NCBI GenBank assembly: GCA_013911975.1
Contig: JACESF010000049.1
Location: 1 to 32,208 of the forward strand
From: Hyphomicrobiales bacterium
GTDB lineage: Bacteria; Pseudomonadota; Alphaproteobacteria; Rhizobiales; Xanthobacteraceae
Reading direction: 5' to 3'
Length of the DNA stretch: 32,208 bases
Shown here piece after piece: positions 24,973 through 32,208 of the stretch (within the stretch, counting starts at the first letter, position 1; the number at the start of each line of letters is the position of its first letter). A program made the position numbers and the translations under genes. Under the pieces are notes generated by a model, which searched no databases, was not told where the DNA came from, and saw nothing but the letters and a program-made list of their open reading frames with translations.

Positions 24973-26250
24973 ATGACGCGCGGTGTATTCAGGTATCTCG
25001 TAGCCCCGCTCGTCTGCGTGGGGCTCCTGTTGTCGGGCTGTCGTTTCGATATGTTCGACCGACGGGAGCCCTGGCGCGCCGAAGCGGAAGAGAAGTGCCT
25101 CGCCGAGAAGGGCGTGACCGTCTCCGCCTATGTGGAGCCGGTGAGCTCCATCAGCGGGCGCGGCGCCTGCGGCATGGAGCATCCCTTCCGCGTGACCGCC
25201 CTCGGCGAGGGCACGGTGGAAGTGTCGCCCCGCGCGACGCTCGCCTGCCCCGTGATCCGCGACCTCAATATCTGGCTGGAGAACGTGGTGCAGCCCGCCG
25301 CCATGGCCTGGATGGGCCAGCCGGTGGTGGGCATCAAGCAGATGTCCTCCTATTCCTGCCGGGGCATGAACGGCAGCGCCACCGCGCGGATTTCCGAGCA
25401 CGCCTTCGGCAATGCGCTGGACATCGGCTCCTTCACCTTCGCCGACGGACGCACCATCACCATCAAGGACAATTGGCGCGGCCCCCAGGATGCGCGCGGC
25501 TTCCTGCTTCAGGTGCAGGCGGGGGCCTGCGAGGTGTTCACCACCACGCTGGCGCCGGGCTCGAACATCTATCATTACGACCATATCCATGTGGACCTGA
25601 TGCGCCGTGCCAAGCGGCCGGTCATCTGCCAGCCCGCGCCCCGGCCCATGCCGCCGCCGGTGCTCATGGCGCGCCAGCCTTCGGGCGCCTATCCGCCGGG
25701 CATCGCGCCCCCCTCGGGACCCGCGCCGATGCCGGGCATCGCGCCGCCGTCCGGCCCGCCGCCGCTCATGGGCGGGCGGCCGGAGCCGGTGAGCGCGCCC
25801 TCCAATGCGCCGCTGGGCGCGCCCGTGGACATCATGCCCCATCCCCCCGAGCAGGGCATGGAGGACGAGGAAGAGACCACTGTGCCCGGCGCGCCGCCGC
25901 AGGCGGGCCCGGTCCAGCAGATGCCGCAGGCGGTGGCGCCGTCCTATTCCGGTGGCCCGTCCTATGCCCCGCCGCGCGCCTATCCGCCCTCCGGCGATCC
26001 CAACCAGCCCGTGCTGATGCCGCCCGGCGCCGTGCCGCAGCCCAACGTTCTGCGCCCGCCGGGGCCCATGTCCTCGGTCCCGCCGGGATGGAATGTCGGT
26101 GCCGCGCCCGCCCGCTCCTATGCGCCGCAGGACGGTGCCTCGGCGGGCCCGTTCGCCACCGGCTCCATCACCCAGCGCAAATATTATTCCGTGCCGGCGC
26201 CCCAGCCCTCCACCATCCCCCTGCCGCTGGCGGAGCCGGGCGCGGACTGA
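24973..26250 (+). CDS. Extensin-like lipoprotein with M15-type zinc-peptidase motif
   Basis: A 425-residue lipoprotein. A signal sequence ends in lipobox LSGC (Cys23). The extensin-like C-terminal family domain (PF06904 type) spans about 40-215. It carries the motif SEHAFGNALD (S141, H143, D150), which fits the SxHxxGxAxD zinc motif of M15/VanX-type peptidases. HYDHIHVD (201-208) can supply the base D203 and third ligand H206. A peptidoglycan DD- or LD-peptidase role at the cell envelope is inferred; the name extensin is historical. Conserved cysteines (C42, C67, C94, C131, C178 and C217 by count) suit a disulfide-stabilised periplasmic domain. Residues about 217-425 are Pro/Gly/Ala-rich with imperfect repeats (GIAPPSGPAPMPGIAPPSGP), a likely flexible wall-spanning tail. 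Confidence 0.87.
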   Translation: MTRGVFRYLVAPLVCVGLLLSGCRFDMFDRREPWRAEAEEKCLAEKGVTVSAYVEPVSSISGRGACGMEHPFRVTALGEGTVEVSPRATLACPVIRDLNIWLENVVQPAAMAWMGQPVVGIKQMSSYSCRGMNGSATARISEHAFGNALDIGSFTFADGRTITIKDNWRGPQDARGFLLQVQAGACEVFTTTLAPGSNIYHYDHIHVDLMRRAKRPVICQPAPRPMPPPVLMARQPSGAYPPGIAPPSGPAPMPGIAPPSGPPPLMGGRPEPVSAPSNAPLGAPVDIMPHPPEQGMEDEEETTVPGAPPQAGPVQQMPQAVAPSYSGGPSYAPPRAYPPSGDPNQPVLMPPGAVPQPNVLRPPGPMSSVPPGWNVGAAPARSYAPQDGASAGPFATGSITQRKYYSVPAPQPSTIPLPLAEPGAD

Positions 26251-26342
26251 CACCATCCATCGCCCCATCCATCGCCGGGCGCGATGGGTGGCTTCAGCGA
26301 AAGTCGTTTGTGGGGCGCGGGCACCTCGCCTAAGGAATGGGC

Positions 26343-27251
26343 ATGCGGGCCAGACCGGCCCGTCCCGCCCGCCGGATCTGCCCCATGGCACCCCGCCACA
26401 TCGCCGTTGCCGTCCTCGTGACCATGGTCTGGGGCTTCAACTTCGTCGTCATCCGCTTCGCGCTGGATCATTACCCGCCGCTGCTGCTCACGGCGCTGCG
26501 GTTCCTGCTGGCGGCGGTGCCCGCCCTGTTCCTGCCGCGACCGCCCCTGCCGCTGAGCCTCATGCTCGCCATCGGGCTCACCTGGTTCCTGGGGCAGTTC
26601 GCCTTCATGTTCTGGAGCGTCGCCAACGGCATGCCGCCGGGCCTCGCCTCGCTCACACTCCAGTCCCAGGCCTTCTTCACCATCCTCATCGCCAGCCTGG
26701 TGCTGCGCGAGGCGCCGAGCGCGCGCCAGCTCGCGGGCACCGCCGTCGCCTTCGCGGGCCTCGCCCTCATCGGCGCCAGCGTGGGCGGGGACATGACCCT
26801 GGCCGGGCTCGGCTTCTGCCTTCTGGCGGCGCTGAGCTGGGCGGCGGGCAACGTGCTGGTGCGCCGCGCGCCGCCGGCGGACATGCTGGCCCTCGTGGTG
26901 TGGCTCAGCCTCGTGCCGCCTTTGCCCGCCTTCGCGCTCTCCCTCTCCCTGGAGGGGTGGGTCCCGGTGCGCGACGCGCTGCTGGCGCCCACCGTGGACG
27001 GCATCGCGGCGCTCGCTTACCTCGTGGTGGCGGCCACCCTGTTCGGCTTCGCCATGTGGGGCAAGCTGCTGAAGCTCTATCCCGCGAGCCTCGTCGCGCC
27101 CTTCTCGCTGCTCGTGCCGCTCTCGGGCACCGTCTCGGCGGCGCTGGTGCTGGGCGAGCGCTTCCCGCCGCTGCGGATCGGCGGCATGGTCCTGATCCTC
27201 GCAGGCCTCCTGGTGATCGCCCTGCCGCGCCGGCGGCCCGGCAGGGCGTAG
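26343..27251 (+). CDS. EamA-family (DMT superfamily) transporter
   Basis: A 302-residue inner-membrane protein with about ten hydrophobic helices in two EamA repeats: about 18-140 (VAVLVTMVWGFNFVVIRFAL at the start) and about 155-295 (LGFCLLAALSWAAGNVLVRR). Relatives export amino acids or metabolites such as O-acetylserine/cysteine (EamA), but substrate cannot be read from sequence. I choose ATG 26343 because AAGGA lies six bases upstream. ATG 26337 overlaps too closely with that site, and ATG 26385 (just before the first helix) is the shorter alternative. The N-terminal segment between these is Arg/Pro-rich. The gene converges with gcvPB, with three bases between stops. Confidence 0.88.
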   Translation: MRARPARPARRICPMAPRHIAVAVLVTMVWGFNFVVIRFALDHYPPLLLTALRFLLAAVPALFLPRPPLPLSLMLAIGLTWFLGQFAFMFWSVANGMPPGLASLTLQSQAFFTILIASLVLREAPSARQLAGTAVAFAGLALIGASVGGDMTLAGLGFCLLAALSWAAGNVLVRRAPPADMLALVVWLSLVPPLPAFALSLSLEGWVPVRDALLAPTVDGIAALAYLVVAATLFGFAMWGKLLKLYPASLVAPFSLLVPLSGTVSAALVLGERFPPLRIGGMVLILAGLLVIALPRRRPGRA

Positions 27252-27254
27252 GTC

Positions 27255-28811
27255 TTATTCCGCCGCGCGGGGCACCGGGGCGGGCCGGGTCCAGCGCAGG
27301 ACCGGCGCGCGGGCGGCGCGCGTCTCGTCCAGACGTCGCCGGGGGGCGTAGTAGGGCGCGCCCTGGAAGCGGGCCTTGTCCCCGGCCTTGGCGGCCATGG
27401 CGAGGTCGCGCAGGGCACCGATGAACAGGTCCAGCGACGCCTTGCTCTCGCTCTCCGTGGGCTCGATGAGCATGGCCCCGTGCACCACCAGCGGGAAATA
27501 GACCGTCATGGGGTGGTAGCCCTCGTCGATCATCGCCTTGGCGAAGTCGAGGGTGGTGAGGCCCGTGCCCTCCAGCCACGCATCGTCGAACAGCGCCTCG
27601 TGCATGGCGGGGCGCTCGGCGAAGGGCGCGCTCATGAGGTCCATGAGGCAGGCGCGGATATAATTGGCGGAGAGCACCGCGTCCTCGGACGCCTGCCTCA
27701 TGCCGTCCGCGCCGTGGGAGAGCATCCAGGACAGGGCACGCACGAACATGCCCATCTGGCCATGGAACGCGCTCATGCGGCCGAGCGACGAACCGTCTCC
27801 CGCCTCTTCCACCAGCGTAAGCCCGTCCCCGTCCGCCACCAGCGCCGGAACCGGCGCGAAGGGGGCGAGAGCGGGGGAAAGCACCACCGGCCCCGCGCCC
27901 GGCCCGCCGCCGCCATGGGGCGTGGAGAAGGTCTTGTGCAGGTTGATGTGCATGGCATCCACGCCCAGGTCGCCGATGCGCACCTTGCCGAGGATGGCGT
28001 TGAAATTGGCGCCGTCCGCGTAAAAATACGCGCCCGCCGCGTGCACCGCCTCGGCGATGGCCACCACGTCCCGCTCGAACAGCCCGCAGGTGTTCGGGTT
28101 GGTGAGCATGAGGGCGGCGACTTCGGGTGTCAGCGCGGCCTTCACCGCCTCCGCGTCCACGGTCCCGTCCGGGCGGGCGGGAATGGACTTCACCTCATAG
28201 CCCAGAAGGGCGGCGGTGGCGGGATTGGTGCCGTGGGCGCTCTCGGGCACCAGCACGATGGAGCGCGCCTGGCCCTTAGCGGCATGGGCGGCCTTGATGG
28301 CCATCATGCCGCACAATTCGCCATGGGCGCCCGCCTTGGGGGTGAAGGCCACCGCCGCCATGCCGGTGAGTTCCAGCAGCCAGCGGTTCAGCTCGGTGAT
28401 GACGCCGAGCGCGCCCTGCACCGTGGAGACCGGCTGGAGGGGATGCACGTCCGCGAACCCCGCGAGGCGCGCCATGCGCTCGTTGAGGCGGGGATTGTGC
28501 TTCATGGTGCAGGAGCCCAGCGGGAAAAGGCCGCTGTCGATCCCGTAATTCATGCGGGAGAGGCGCACATAATGGCGCATGGCCTCCGGCTCGGCGAGGC
28601 CGGGCAGGGGGAGGGGGGCGGTGCGCTCCAGCCCACCGAGGCGGGGCGAGAAGGCCTCGGGCTCCTCCAGGTCGACGCCGGTCACTTCCGTGCGGCCGAT
28701 CTCGAACAGCAGGCCCTCTTCCAGGTCCAGCGCCCGGTTTCCGGTGAAGGTGGCGGGAGCGGTGGAAGCGGTGTCCATGGGCGCCGTCGCGCCGCGTCCT
28801 TCGCGGTTCAT
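27255..28811 (-). CDS. gcvPB: Glycine dehydrogenase (decarboxylating) subunit 2
   Basis: A 518-residue PLP-containing half of the split P-protein, which decarboxylates glycine and passes the aminomethyl group to lipoyl-GcvH. The PLP Lys is K293 in INLHKTFSTPHGGGGPG. Other family blocks are FPLGSCTMKHNPRLNERMA (96-114) and AFTPKAGAHGELCGMMAIK (155-173). Its ATG at 28811 overlaps the gcvPA stop as ATGA (28811-28808), so translation is probably coupled and gives equal amounts of the two halves. Residues 1-22 are a variable extension. The C-terminal 50 residues are basic and Pro-rich (PYYAPRRRLDETRAARAP). Confidence 0.97.
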   Translation of the reverse strand: MNREGRGATAPMDTASTAPATFTGNRALDLEEGLLFEIGRTEVTGVDLEEPEAFSPRLGGLERTAPLPLPGLAEPEAMRHYVRLSRMNYGIDSGLFPLGSCTMKHNPRLNERMARLAGFADVHPLQPVSTVQGALGVITELNRWLLELTGMAAVAFTPKAGAHGELCGMMAIKAAHAAKGQARSIVLVPESAHGTNPATAALLGYEVKSIPARPDGTVDAEAVKAALTPEVAALMLTNPNTCGLFERDVVAIAEAVHAAGAYFYADGANFNAILGKVRIGDLGVDAMHINLHKTFSTPHGGGGPGAGPVVLSPALAPFAPVPALVADGDGLTLVEEAGDGSSLGRMSAFHGQMGMFVRALSWMLSHGADGMRQASEDAVLSANYIRACLMDLMSAPFAERPAMHEALFDDAWLEGTGLTTLDFAKAMIDEGYHPMTVYFPLVVHGAMLIEPTESESKASLDLFIGALRDLAMAAKAGDKARFQGAPYYAPRRRLDETRAARAPVLRWTRPAPVPRAAE

Positions 28812-30151
28812 GCCAGCACCTCCTTGAGCGCCGCCGCATAGGCTGCGCGGTCGTCCGCCGTGGTGGTCTCGGTGGCCGCCACGAGAATGAGATCGTCCAG
28901 GCCCGCGCCCGGCGCGAGGCGGGAATAGGGAACGCCGCCGAGGACGGCCTTGGCCGCCAGCTTCTCGATCACGTCCGCCGCCTTGCCCGGCACGCGGATG
29001 GTGAATTCATTGAAGAAGCTGGAATTGAGCACCGCCACGCCATCGAGCGCCGCCAGCCGGTCCGCCAGATCGCAGGCGGCGGCGTGGTTGAGGCGGGCGA
29101 GGCGCGTGAGCCCGGCCTCGCCCAGGAGCGAGAGATGGATGGTGAAGGCCAGCGCGCACAGGCCGGAATTGGTGCAGATGTTGGAAGTGGCCTTCTCGCG
29201 GCGGATATGCTGCTCGCGGGTGGAGAGGGTGAGCACGAAGCCGCGCCGCCCCTCCGCGTCCACGGTCTCGCCCGCGAGGCGGCCGGGCATCTGGCGCACG
29301 AACTTCTGGCGGGTGGCGAACAGGCCCACATAGGGGCCGCCGAAATTCAGCGCGTTGCCGATGGACTGGCCCTCGCCCACCACGATGTCCGCGCCCTGAG
29401 CGCCCGGGGGCTCCACGAGGCCGAGCGACACGGCCTCCGTGAACACGGCCACCAGCAGCGCGCCGGCCGCATGGGCCTTCTCGGCGATGGGCTTCAGGTC
29501 CACGAGGTTGCCGAACACGTCCGGGCTCTGCACCACCACGCAGGAGACGGTGTCGTCGATGGCGGCGAGCACGTCGTCGCCGCCCTCGGGCGCCGGGGGC
29601 AGGCTCACCAAGGGCTGACCCGCATGGGCGCACACGGTGGCGATGGTCTCGCGATAGTGCGGGTGCAGGTTGCCCGCCAGCACGGCCGTGTCGCGCTTGG
29701 TGACGCGATGGGCCATGAGCACCGCCTCGGCGGCGGCGGTGGAGCCGTCATACATGGAGGCGTTGGCCACCTCCATGGCGGTCAGTTCCGCCACCTGGGT
29801 CTGGAACTCGAACAGATATTGCAGCGTGCCCTGGGCGATCTCGGGCTGGTAGGGCGTGTAGGAGGTGAGGAATTCCGAGCGCTGGATCAGATGGTCCACC
29901 GTGGCGGGCACATGGTGGCGATACGCCCCCGCGCCCACGAAGAACGGCACCGATCCGGCCGGTACGTTGCGCCCCGCAAGGCGGGCGAGTGTGCGCTCCA
30001 CCTCCAGCTCGCTCTTGTGGCGCGGCAGGTCGGGAAGTGCGGCGAGGCGCTTGTCCGCCGGGATGTCGGCGAACAAATCGTCCACGCCGGCCGCCCCGAT
30101 CCGCGCCAGCATCTCGGCGCGGTCGTCGGCGGTAAGGGGGAGATAGCGCAT
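28808..30151 (-). CDS. gcvPA: Glycine dehydrogenase (decarboxylating) subunit 1
   Basis: A 447-residue N-terminal half of the split P-protein, a fold-type-I aminotransferase-like domain without PLP lysine that pairs with GcvPB. Characteristic blocks: MRYLPLTADDRAEMLARIG (1-19), FVGAGAYRHHVPATVDHLIQ (70-89), TSYTPYQPEIAQGTLQYLFE (95-114), and STREQHIRREKATSNICTN near 310-328. It lies 22 nt after gcvH and overlaps gcvPB by four bases. Many rhizobia carry a single fused gcvP, so the split form is informative about lineage. Confidence 0.97.
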   Translation of the reverse strand: MRYLPLTADDRAEMLARIGAAGVDDLFADIPADKRLAALPDLPRHKSELEVERTLARLAGRNVPAGSVPFFVGAGAYRHHVPATVDHLIQRSEFLTSYTPYQPEIAQGTLQYLFEFQTQVAELTAMEVANASMYDGSTAAAEAVLMAHRVTKRDTAVLAGNLHPHYRETIATVCAHAGQPLVSLPPAPEGGDDVLAAIDDTVSCVVVQSPDVFGNLVDLKPIAEKAHAAGALLVAVFTEAVSLGLVEPPGAQGADIVVGEGQSIGNALNFGGPYVGLFATRQKFVRQMPGRLAGETVDAEGRRGFVLTLSTREQHIRREKATSNICTNSGLCALAFTIHLSLLGEAGLTRLARLNHAAACDLADRLAALDGVAVLNSSFFNEFTIRVPGKAADVIEKLAAKAVLGGVPYSRLAPGAGLDDLILVAATETTTADDRAAYAAALKEVLA

Positions 30152-30173
30152 GATGCGGGCTCGCTCCGGGTGT

Positions 30174-30551
30174 TCAGGAAATGGTTTTCAGGAATTCGGC
30201 ATAGGCCTCGGCGGTCATGAGGCCGTCCAGCTCCGAGGGGTTGGAGAGGCGCAGCTTCACGAACCAGCCGGCCCCTTCCGCATCCTCGTTCACCGTGGCG
30301 GGCGCGGCTTCGAGCGCGTCGTTCACCTCCACCACCTCGCCGGAGACCGGGGCGTAGACCTCGCTCGCGGCCTTCACGCTCTCCACCACGGCGGCTTCCT
30401 TGCCCTGGCTCACGGCCTTGCCCACCTCGGGCAGTTCCACGAACACCACGTCGCCGAGCTGGCTCTGGGCGTAGTCGGAAATGCCGACGACGGCGACATC
30501 GCCCTCGACCCGCACATATTCGTGGTCCTTGGAATAACGGATCTCGCTCAT
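30174..30551 (-). CDS. gcvH: Glycine cleavage system H protein
   Basis: A 125-residue lipoyl carrier that shuttles the aminomethyl intermediate between P, T and L proteins. The lipoylated Lys is K60 in VVESVKAASEVYAPVSGEV. The N-terminal SEIRYSKDHEYVRVEGDVA and C-terminal GWFVKLRLSN blocks are typical. A strong GAGGGGGAAGG ribosome-binding site occupies the 14-bp space after gcvT, consistent with higher demand for H protein. Lipoate attachment genes are not in the window. Confidence 0.98.
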   Translation of the reverse strand: MSEIRYSKDHEYVRVEGDVAVVGISDYAQSQLGDVVFVELPEVGKAVSQGKEAAVVESVKAASEVYAPVSGEVVEVNDALEAAPATVNEDAEGAGWFVKLRLSNPSELDGLMTAEAYAEFLKTIS

Positions 30552-30565
30552 AACCTTCCCCCTCT

Positions 30566-31702
30566 TCAGGAATTGCGGGCGTAGCGCGGGGCCACGAACG
30601 GTACGTGACAGACGGTTGCGGGCAGGGCCTTGCCGCGCACCATCAATTGGACAGCGGTGCCCGGCGGGCCCAGGGCGGCGGGCACATAGCCCATGGCGAT
30701 CGGGCCGCCGAACGTGGGGCCGAACCCGCCCGAGGTGACGACGCCCACCACGGCGCCGTCATGGACGATCTCGGTGCCTTCGCGGGCGGGGGCGCGGCCG
30801 TCGGGCTTCAGGCCCACGCGCACCCGCGCCGGGCCCTCGGCCAGTTCGCGCTGGATGCGTGCGGCGCCGGGAAAGCCGCCCTCCTGGCGCCGCCGCTTCT
30901 GGATGGACCAGGCGAGCCGCGCCTCGATGGGGGAGGTGGTGGTGTCGATGTCGTGGCCATAGAGGCACAGCCCCGCCTCCAGCCGCAGGCTGTCGCGCGC
31001 GCCGAGGCCGATGGGCTTCACGCGGCGGTCGGCCAGAAGATGGCTCCACACCTTCTCCACCGCATCGGACGCCACCGAAATCTCGAAGCCGTCCTCCCCG
31101 GTATAGCCGGAGCGGGAGATGTGGCAGGGCACGCCGTCCAGCGTCGCGGAAGTGGCGCCCATGAAGCCGAGCGCCTCCGCCTCCGGGGCGTGGGGCGCGA
31201 GCACCGCCGCAGCCTCCGGCCCCTGCAGGGCGATGAGGGCCAGTTCGTCCTTGGGCACGAGGCGCACGCTTGCCGGCAAGTGCTGGCGCAGATGGGCATA
31301 GTCCACCGCCTTGCGGGCGGCGTTCACCACCAGGAACAGCGTGCCGTCGAGGCCGGGGTCGGCCGGGCGCGTCACCATGAGGTCGTCGATGATGCCGCCG
31401 TCGGCGGTGAGGAGCTGGGTGTAGCGCTGCTGGCCGAGCTTCAGGTTCGCGATGTCGGCAGGCACCAGCGTTTCGAGCGCGGCGGCCACCACCGCGTGGG
31501 AGGCGCCGATCAGCAGCGCCTGGCCCATGTGGGAGACGTCGAACAGCCCGGCATGGGTGCGGGTCCAATTGTGCTCGGCCAAGATGCCGTCGGCATATTG
31601 GACCGGCATGTCATAGCCGGCGAAAGGCACCATGCGCCCTCCGAGCACCACATGGGCGTCGTGGAGGGCGGTGCGCAGGGACGGGGTGGAGGTGTCGGTC
31701 AT
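30566..31702 (-). CDS. gcvT: Glycine cleavage system aminomethyltransferase (T protein)
   Basis: A 378-residue THF-dependent enzyme that releases ammonia and 5,10-methylene-THF from aminomethyl-GcvH. Visible blocks: RTALHDAHVVLGGRMVPFAG, HAGLFDVSHMGQ, the catalytic-Asp region ADGGIIDDLMV, and SRSGYTGEDGFEI. The start is ATG 31702, which matches the family N-terminus. The frame runs on upstream to 31768, but that segment lies in the riboswitch expression region. It is the first gene of gcvT-gcvH-gcvPA-gcvPB. The leader RNA contains a tandem glycine riboswitch ending about 53 nt before this start, so the operon should be induced by glycine. The L protein (lpd) is not in the window. Confidence 0.96.
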   Translation of the reverse strand: MTDTSTPSLRTALHDAHVVLGGRMVPFAGYDMPVQYADGILAEHNWTRTHAGLFDVSHMGQALLIGASHAVVAAALETLVPADIANLKLGQQRYTQLLTADGGIIDDLMVTRPADPGLDGTLFLVVNAARKAVDYAHLRQHLPASVRLVPKDELALIALQGPEAAAVLAPHAPEAEALGFMGATSATLDGVPCHISRSGYTGEDGFEISVASDAVEKVWSHLLADRRVKPIGLGARDSLRLEAGLCLYGHDIDTTTSPIEARLAWSIQKRRRQEGGFPGAARIQRELAEGPARVRVGLKPDGRAPAREGTEIVHDGAVVGVVTSGGFGPTFGGPIAMGYVPAALGPPGTAVQLMVRGKALPATVCHVPFVAPRYARNS

Positions 31703-31731
31703 TCCGGGACATCCTAGGCGCGCCATCGGGG

Positions 31732-31749
31732 CCGGACCTCTCGGTCCGG
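31732..31749 (-). promoter_or_regulatory. Expression-platform hairpin of the gcv riboswitch
   Basis: A perfect 7-bp stem CCGGACC / GGTCCGG with a GAGA (GNRA) loop on the minus strand, between the second aptamer and the gcvT start. Directly next to it is the palindrome GGGGGCGCCCCC (31749-31760), which includes the 3' strand of the aptamer P1 helix, so alternative pairing is possible. Confidence 0.5.
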
Positions 31750-31754
31750 GGGGC

Positions 31755-31971
31755 GCCCCCTCTGTCACCGGAACCTGAGAGATTTCGCGCGGCGCCCGCG
31801 ATACGGGCCCGGCTTACTCCTTCGGTGAGCGGCAGGGCGAACCCTGACACTGCTTTCCAGAGGCTCGTCCCCCTGCGGCCCTTTTGCCTGAGCGGTTCCG
31901 GGGCGGTTGCGCCTTCGGCGCCGGCCTCATCCCGAAACCATCCGGGACAGCCGGTCTCTCCCGCAGGGATC
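31755..31971 (-). ncRNA. Tandem glycine riboswitch (two aptamers)
   Basis: The gcvT leader contains two glycine aptamers in series. Aptamer 1 (about 31970-31868) has GCGGGAGAGACCGG, GGCGCCGAAGGCGCAACC and CCGCTCAGGCAAAAGGGC. Aptamer 2 (about 31866-31756) has CACCGAAGGAGTAAGCC, AAATCTCTCAGGTTCCGG and GACAGAGGGGG. These are the conserved core strings of the class, read on the minus strand. Tandem glycine riboswitches usually switch on glycine cleavage genes when glycine is plentiful, which is the gene set that follows. Exact ends are approximate by a few bases. Confidence 0.95.
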
Positions 31972-32009
31972 GTCCGATTTGCCGGAAGCCGAAGCGTCCG
32001 ACGGGCAGG

Positions 32010-32037
32010 AGCATAGAAGAATGCCGCGCCGCGTCAA
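32010..32037 (-). promoter_or_regulatory. Probable promoter of the gcv operon
   Basis: On the minus strand, TTGACG (32037-32032), a 16-bp spacer and TATGCT (32015-32010). The -35 element lies in the loop and inner stem of the preceding inverted repeat. Initiation near 32003 would place the first riboswitch aptamer about 30 nt downstream. Confidence 0.55.
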
Positions 32038-32050
32038 CGCGGCGCGGCAT
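32021..32050 (-). terminator. Terminator hairpin of the gene at the right edge
   Basis: Perfect 13-bp arms (32021-32033 and 32038-32050) with a four-base loop, followed on the minus strand by TTCTTCT. It lies 80 bp after the stop codon of the Pro/Gly-rich protein. It overlaps the -35 box of the gcv promoter. Confidence 0.75.
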
Positions 32051-32130
32051 GGGTTCACCGCGAAATTTGGGATGGGTCCAAAACCCGGGCCGGGCGCCCG
32101 CTGCGAGAGCGATGCGCCCCCCATCGCCCG

Positions 32131-32208
32131 CTATTGCGCGCCGGGCGGCGGGCCGAAGGTGGTGGGCGGGGGGCCGAACGAGCCGGTGCTGGGCGCGGGG
32201 CCGAAGGA
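32131..32208 (-). CDS. C-terminal end of a Pro/Gly-rich protein (partial)
   Basis: Reading leftward from the window edge, one frame gives 25 codons and a TAG at 32133-32131: SFGPAPSTGSFGPPPTTFGP then PPGAQ. The repeated FGPPP/FGPAP pattern looks like a low-complexity tail of an exported or envelope protein. The rest lies beyond the window, so no function can be given. Support comes from the repeat pattern and from the terminator hairpin that follows the stop. A chance GC-rich open frame cannot be ruled out over so short a stretch. Confidence 0.5.
   Translation of the reverse strand, partial: SFGPAPSTGSFGPPPTTFGPPPGAQ

Noticed and set aside
31703..31850. Short minus-strand frames in the gcvT leader
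   Set aside because: They lie inside the glycine riboswitch and its expression platform, and their translations have no protein features.

Overview
The window is high-GC DNA (about 70% by eye) with dense, single-copy housekeeping genes. It reads like the chromosome of an alphaproteobacterium of the order Hyphomicrobiales, and a Xanthobacteraceae-type relative is my best guess. The reasons are the split F0 layout atpI-atpB-atpE-atpF'-atpF with a b' subunit, the rsmB - heparinase-like - purH neighbourhood, DUF6476, an extensin-like lipoprotein, a CxxC-type CnoX/YbbN and an alphaproteobacterial SMC. The taxonomic call is inference; no 16S gene is present.

Layout. 1-2267: the 5' part of an RluD-type pseudouridine synthase (minus), a DUF6476 membrane protein (plus) whose start codon overlaps that of rluD, then a minus-strand pair cnoX/ybbN and a LON substrate-binding-domain protein. 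2542-9081: smc, then the F0 half of ATP synthase with its own promoter (6065-6093) and a rho-independent terminator (9059-9081). 9190-14804: a DUF459 SGNH-fold protein that lacks the expected catalytic Ser and His, htpX, rsmB and a heparinase II/III-like protein. 14859-19300: purH and a Pat-type protein, an ADP-forming acyl-CoA ligase-like region fused to a GNAT domain, ending in a 16-bp perfect inverted repeat. 19359-20722 (minus): an IsdG/HmuQ-type haem oxygenase-like gene 5 nt upstream of hemH. 20855-24716: an SDR oxidoreductase and a 960-residue sedolisin (S53) protease with a C-terminal DUF4114-like domain. 24762-24836 (minus): tRNA-Val(GAC). 24973-27251: an extensin-like lipoprotein with an M15-like zinc motif, and an EamA transporter. 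27255-32208 (minus): the glycine cleavage operon gcvT-gcvH-gcvPA-gcvPB under a tandem glycine riboswitch, then the last 25 codons of a Pro/Gly-rich protein.

How the genes work together. The clearest systems are the F0 sector of ATP synthase (the F1 genes must lie elsewhere, as is usual in this group) and the riboswitch-controlled glycine cleavage operon, in which the P, H and T proteins are complete. The gcv promoter appears to be built into the terminator hairpin of the preceding gene. The haem pair (ferrochelatase plus a haem-degrading-type monooxygenase in one transcription unit) suggests local coupling of haem synthesis and turnover.

I see no phage, insertion sequence, CRISPR array, toxin-antitoxin module or defence island. 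The points most worth a second look are the haem oxygenase/ferrochelatase pair, the sedolisin-DUF4114 protein without a signal peptide, the Pat protein that keeps the ligase histidine, and the catalytically degenerate DUF459 protein.
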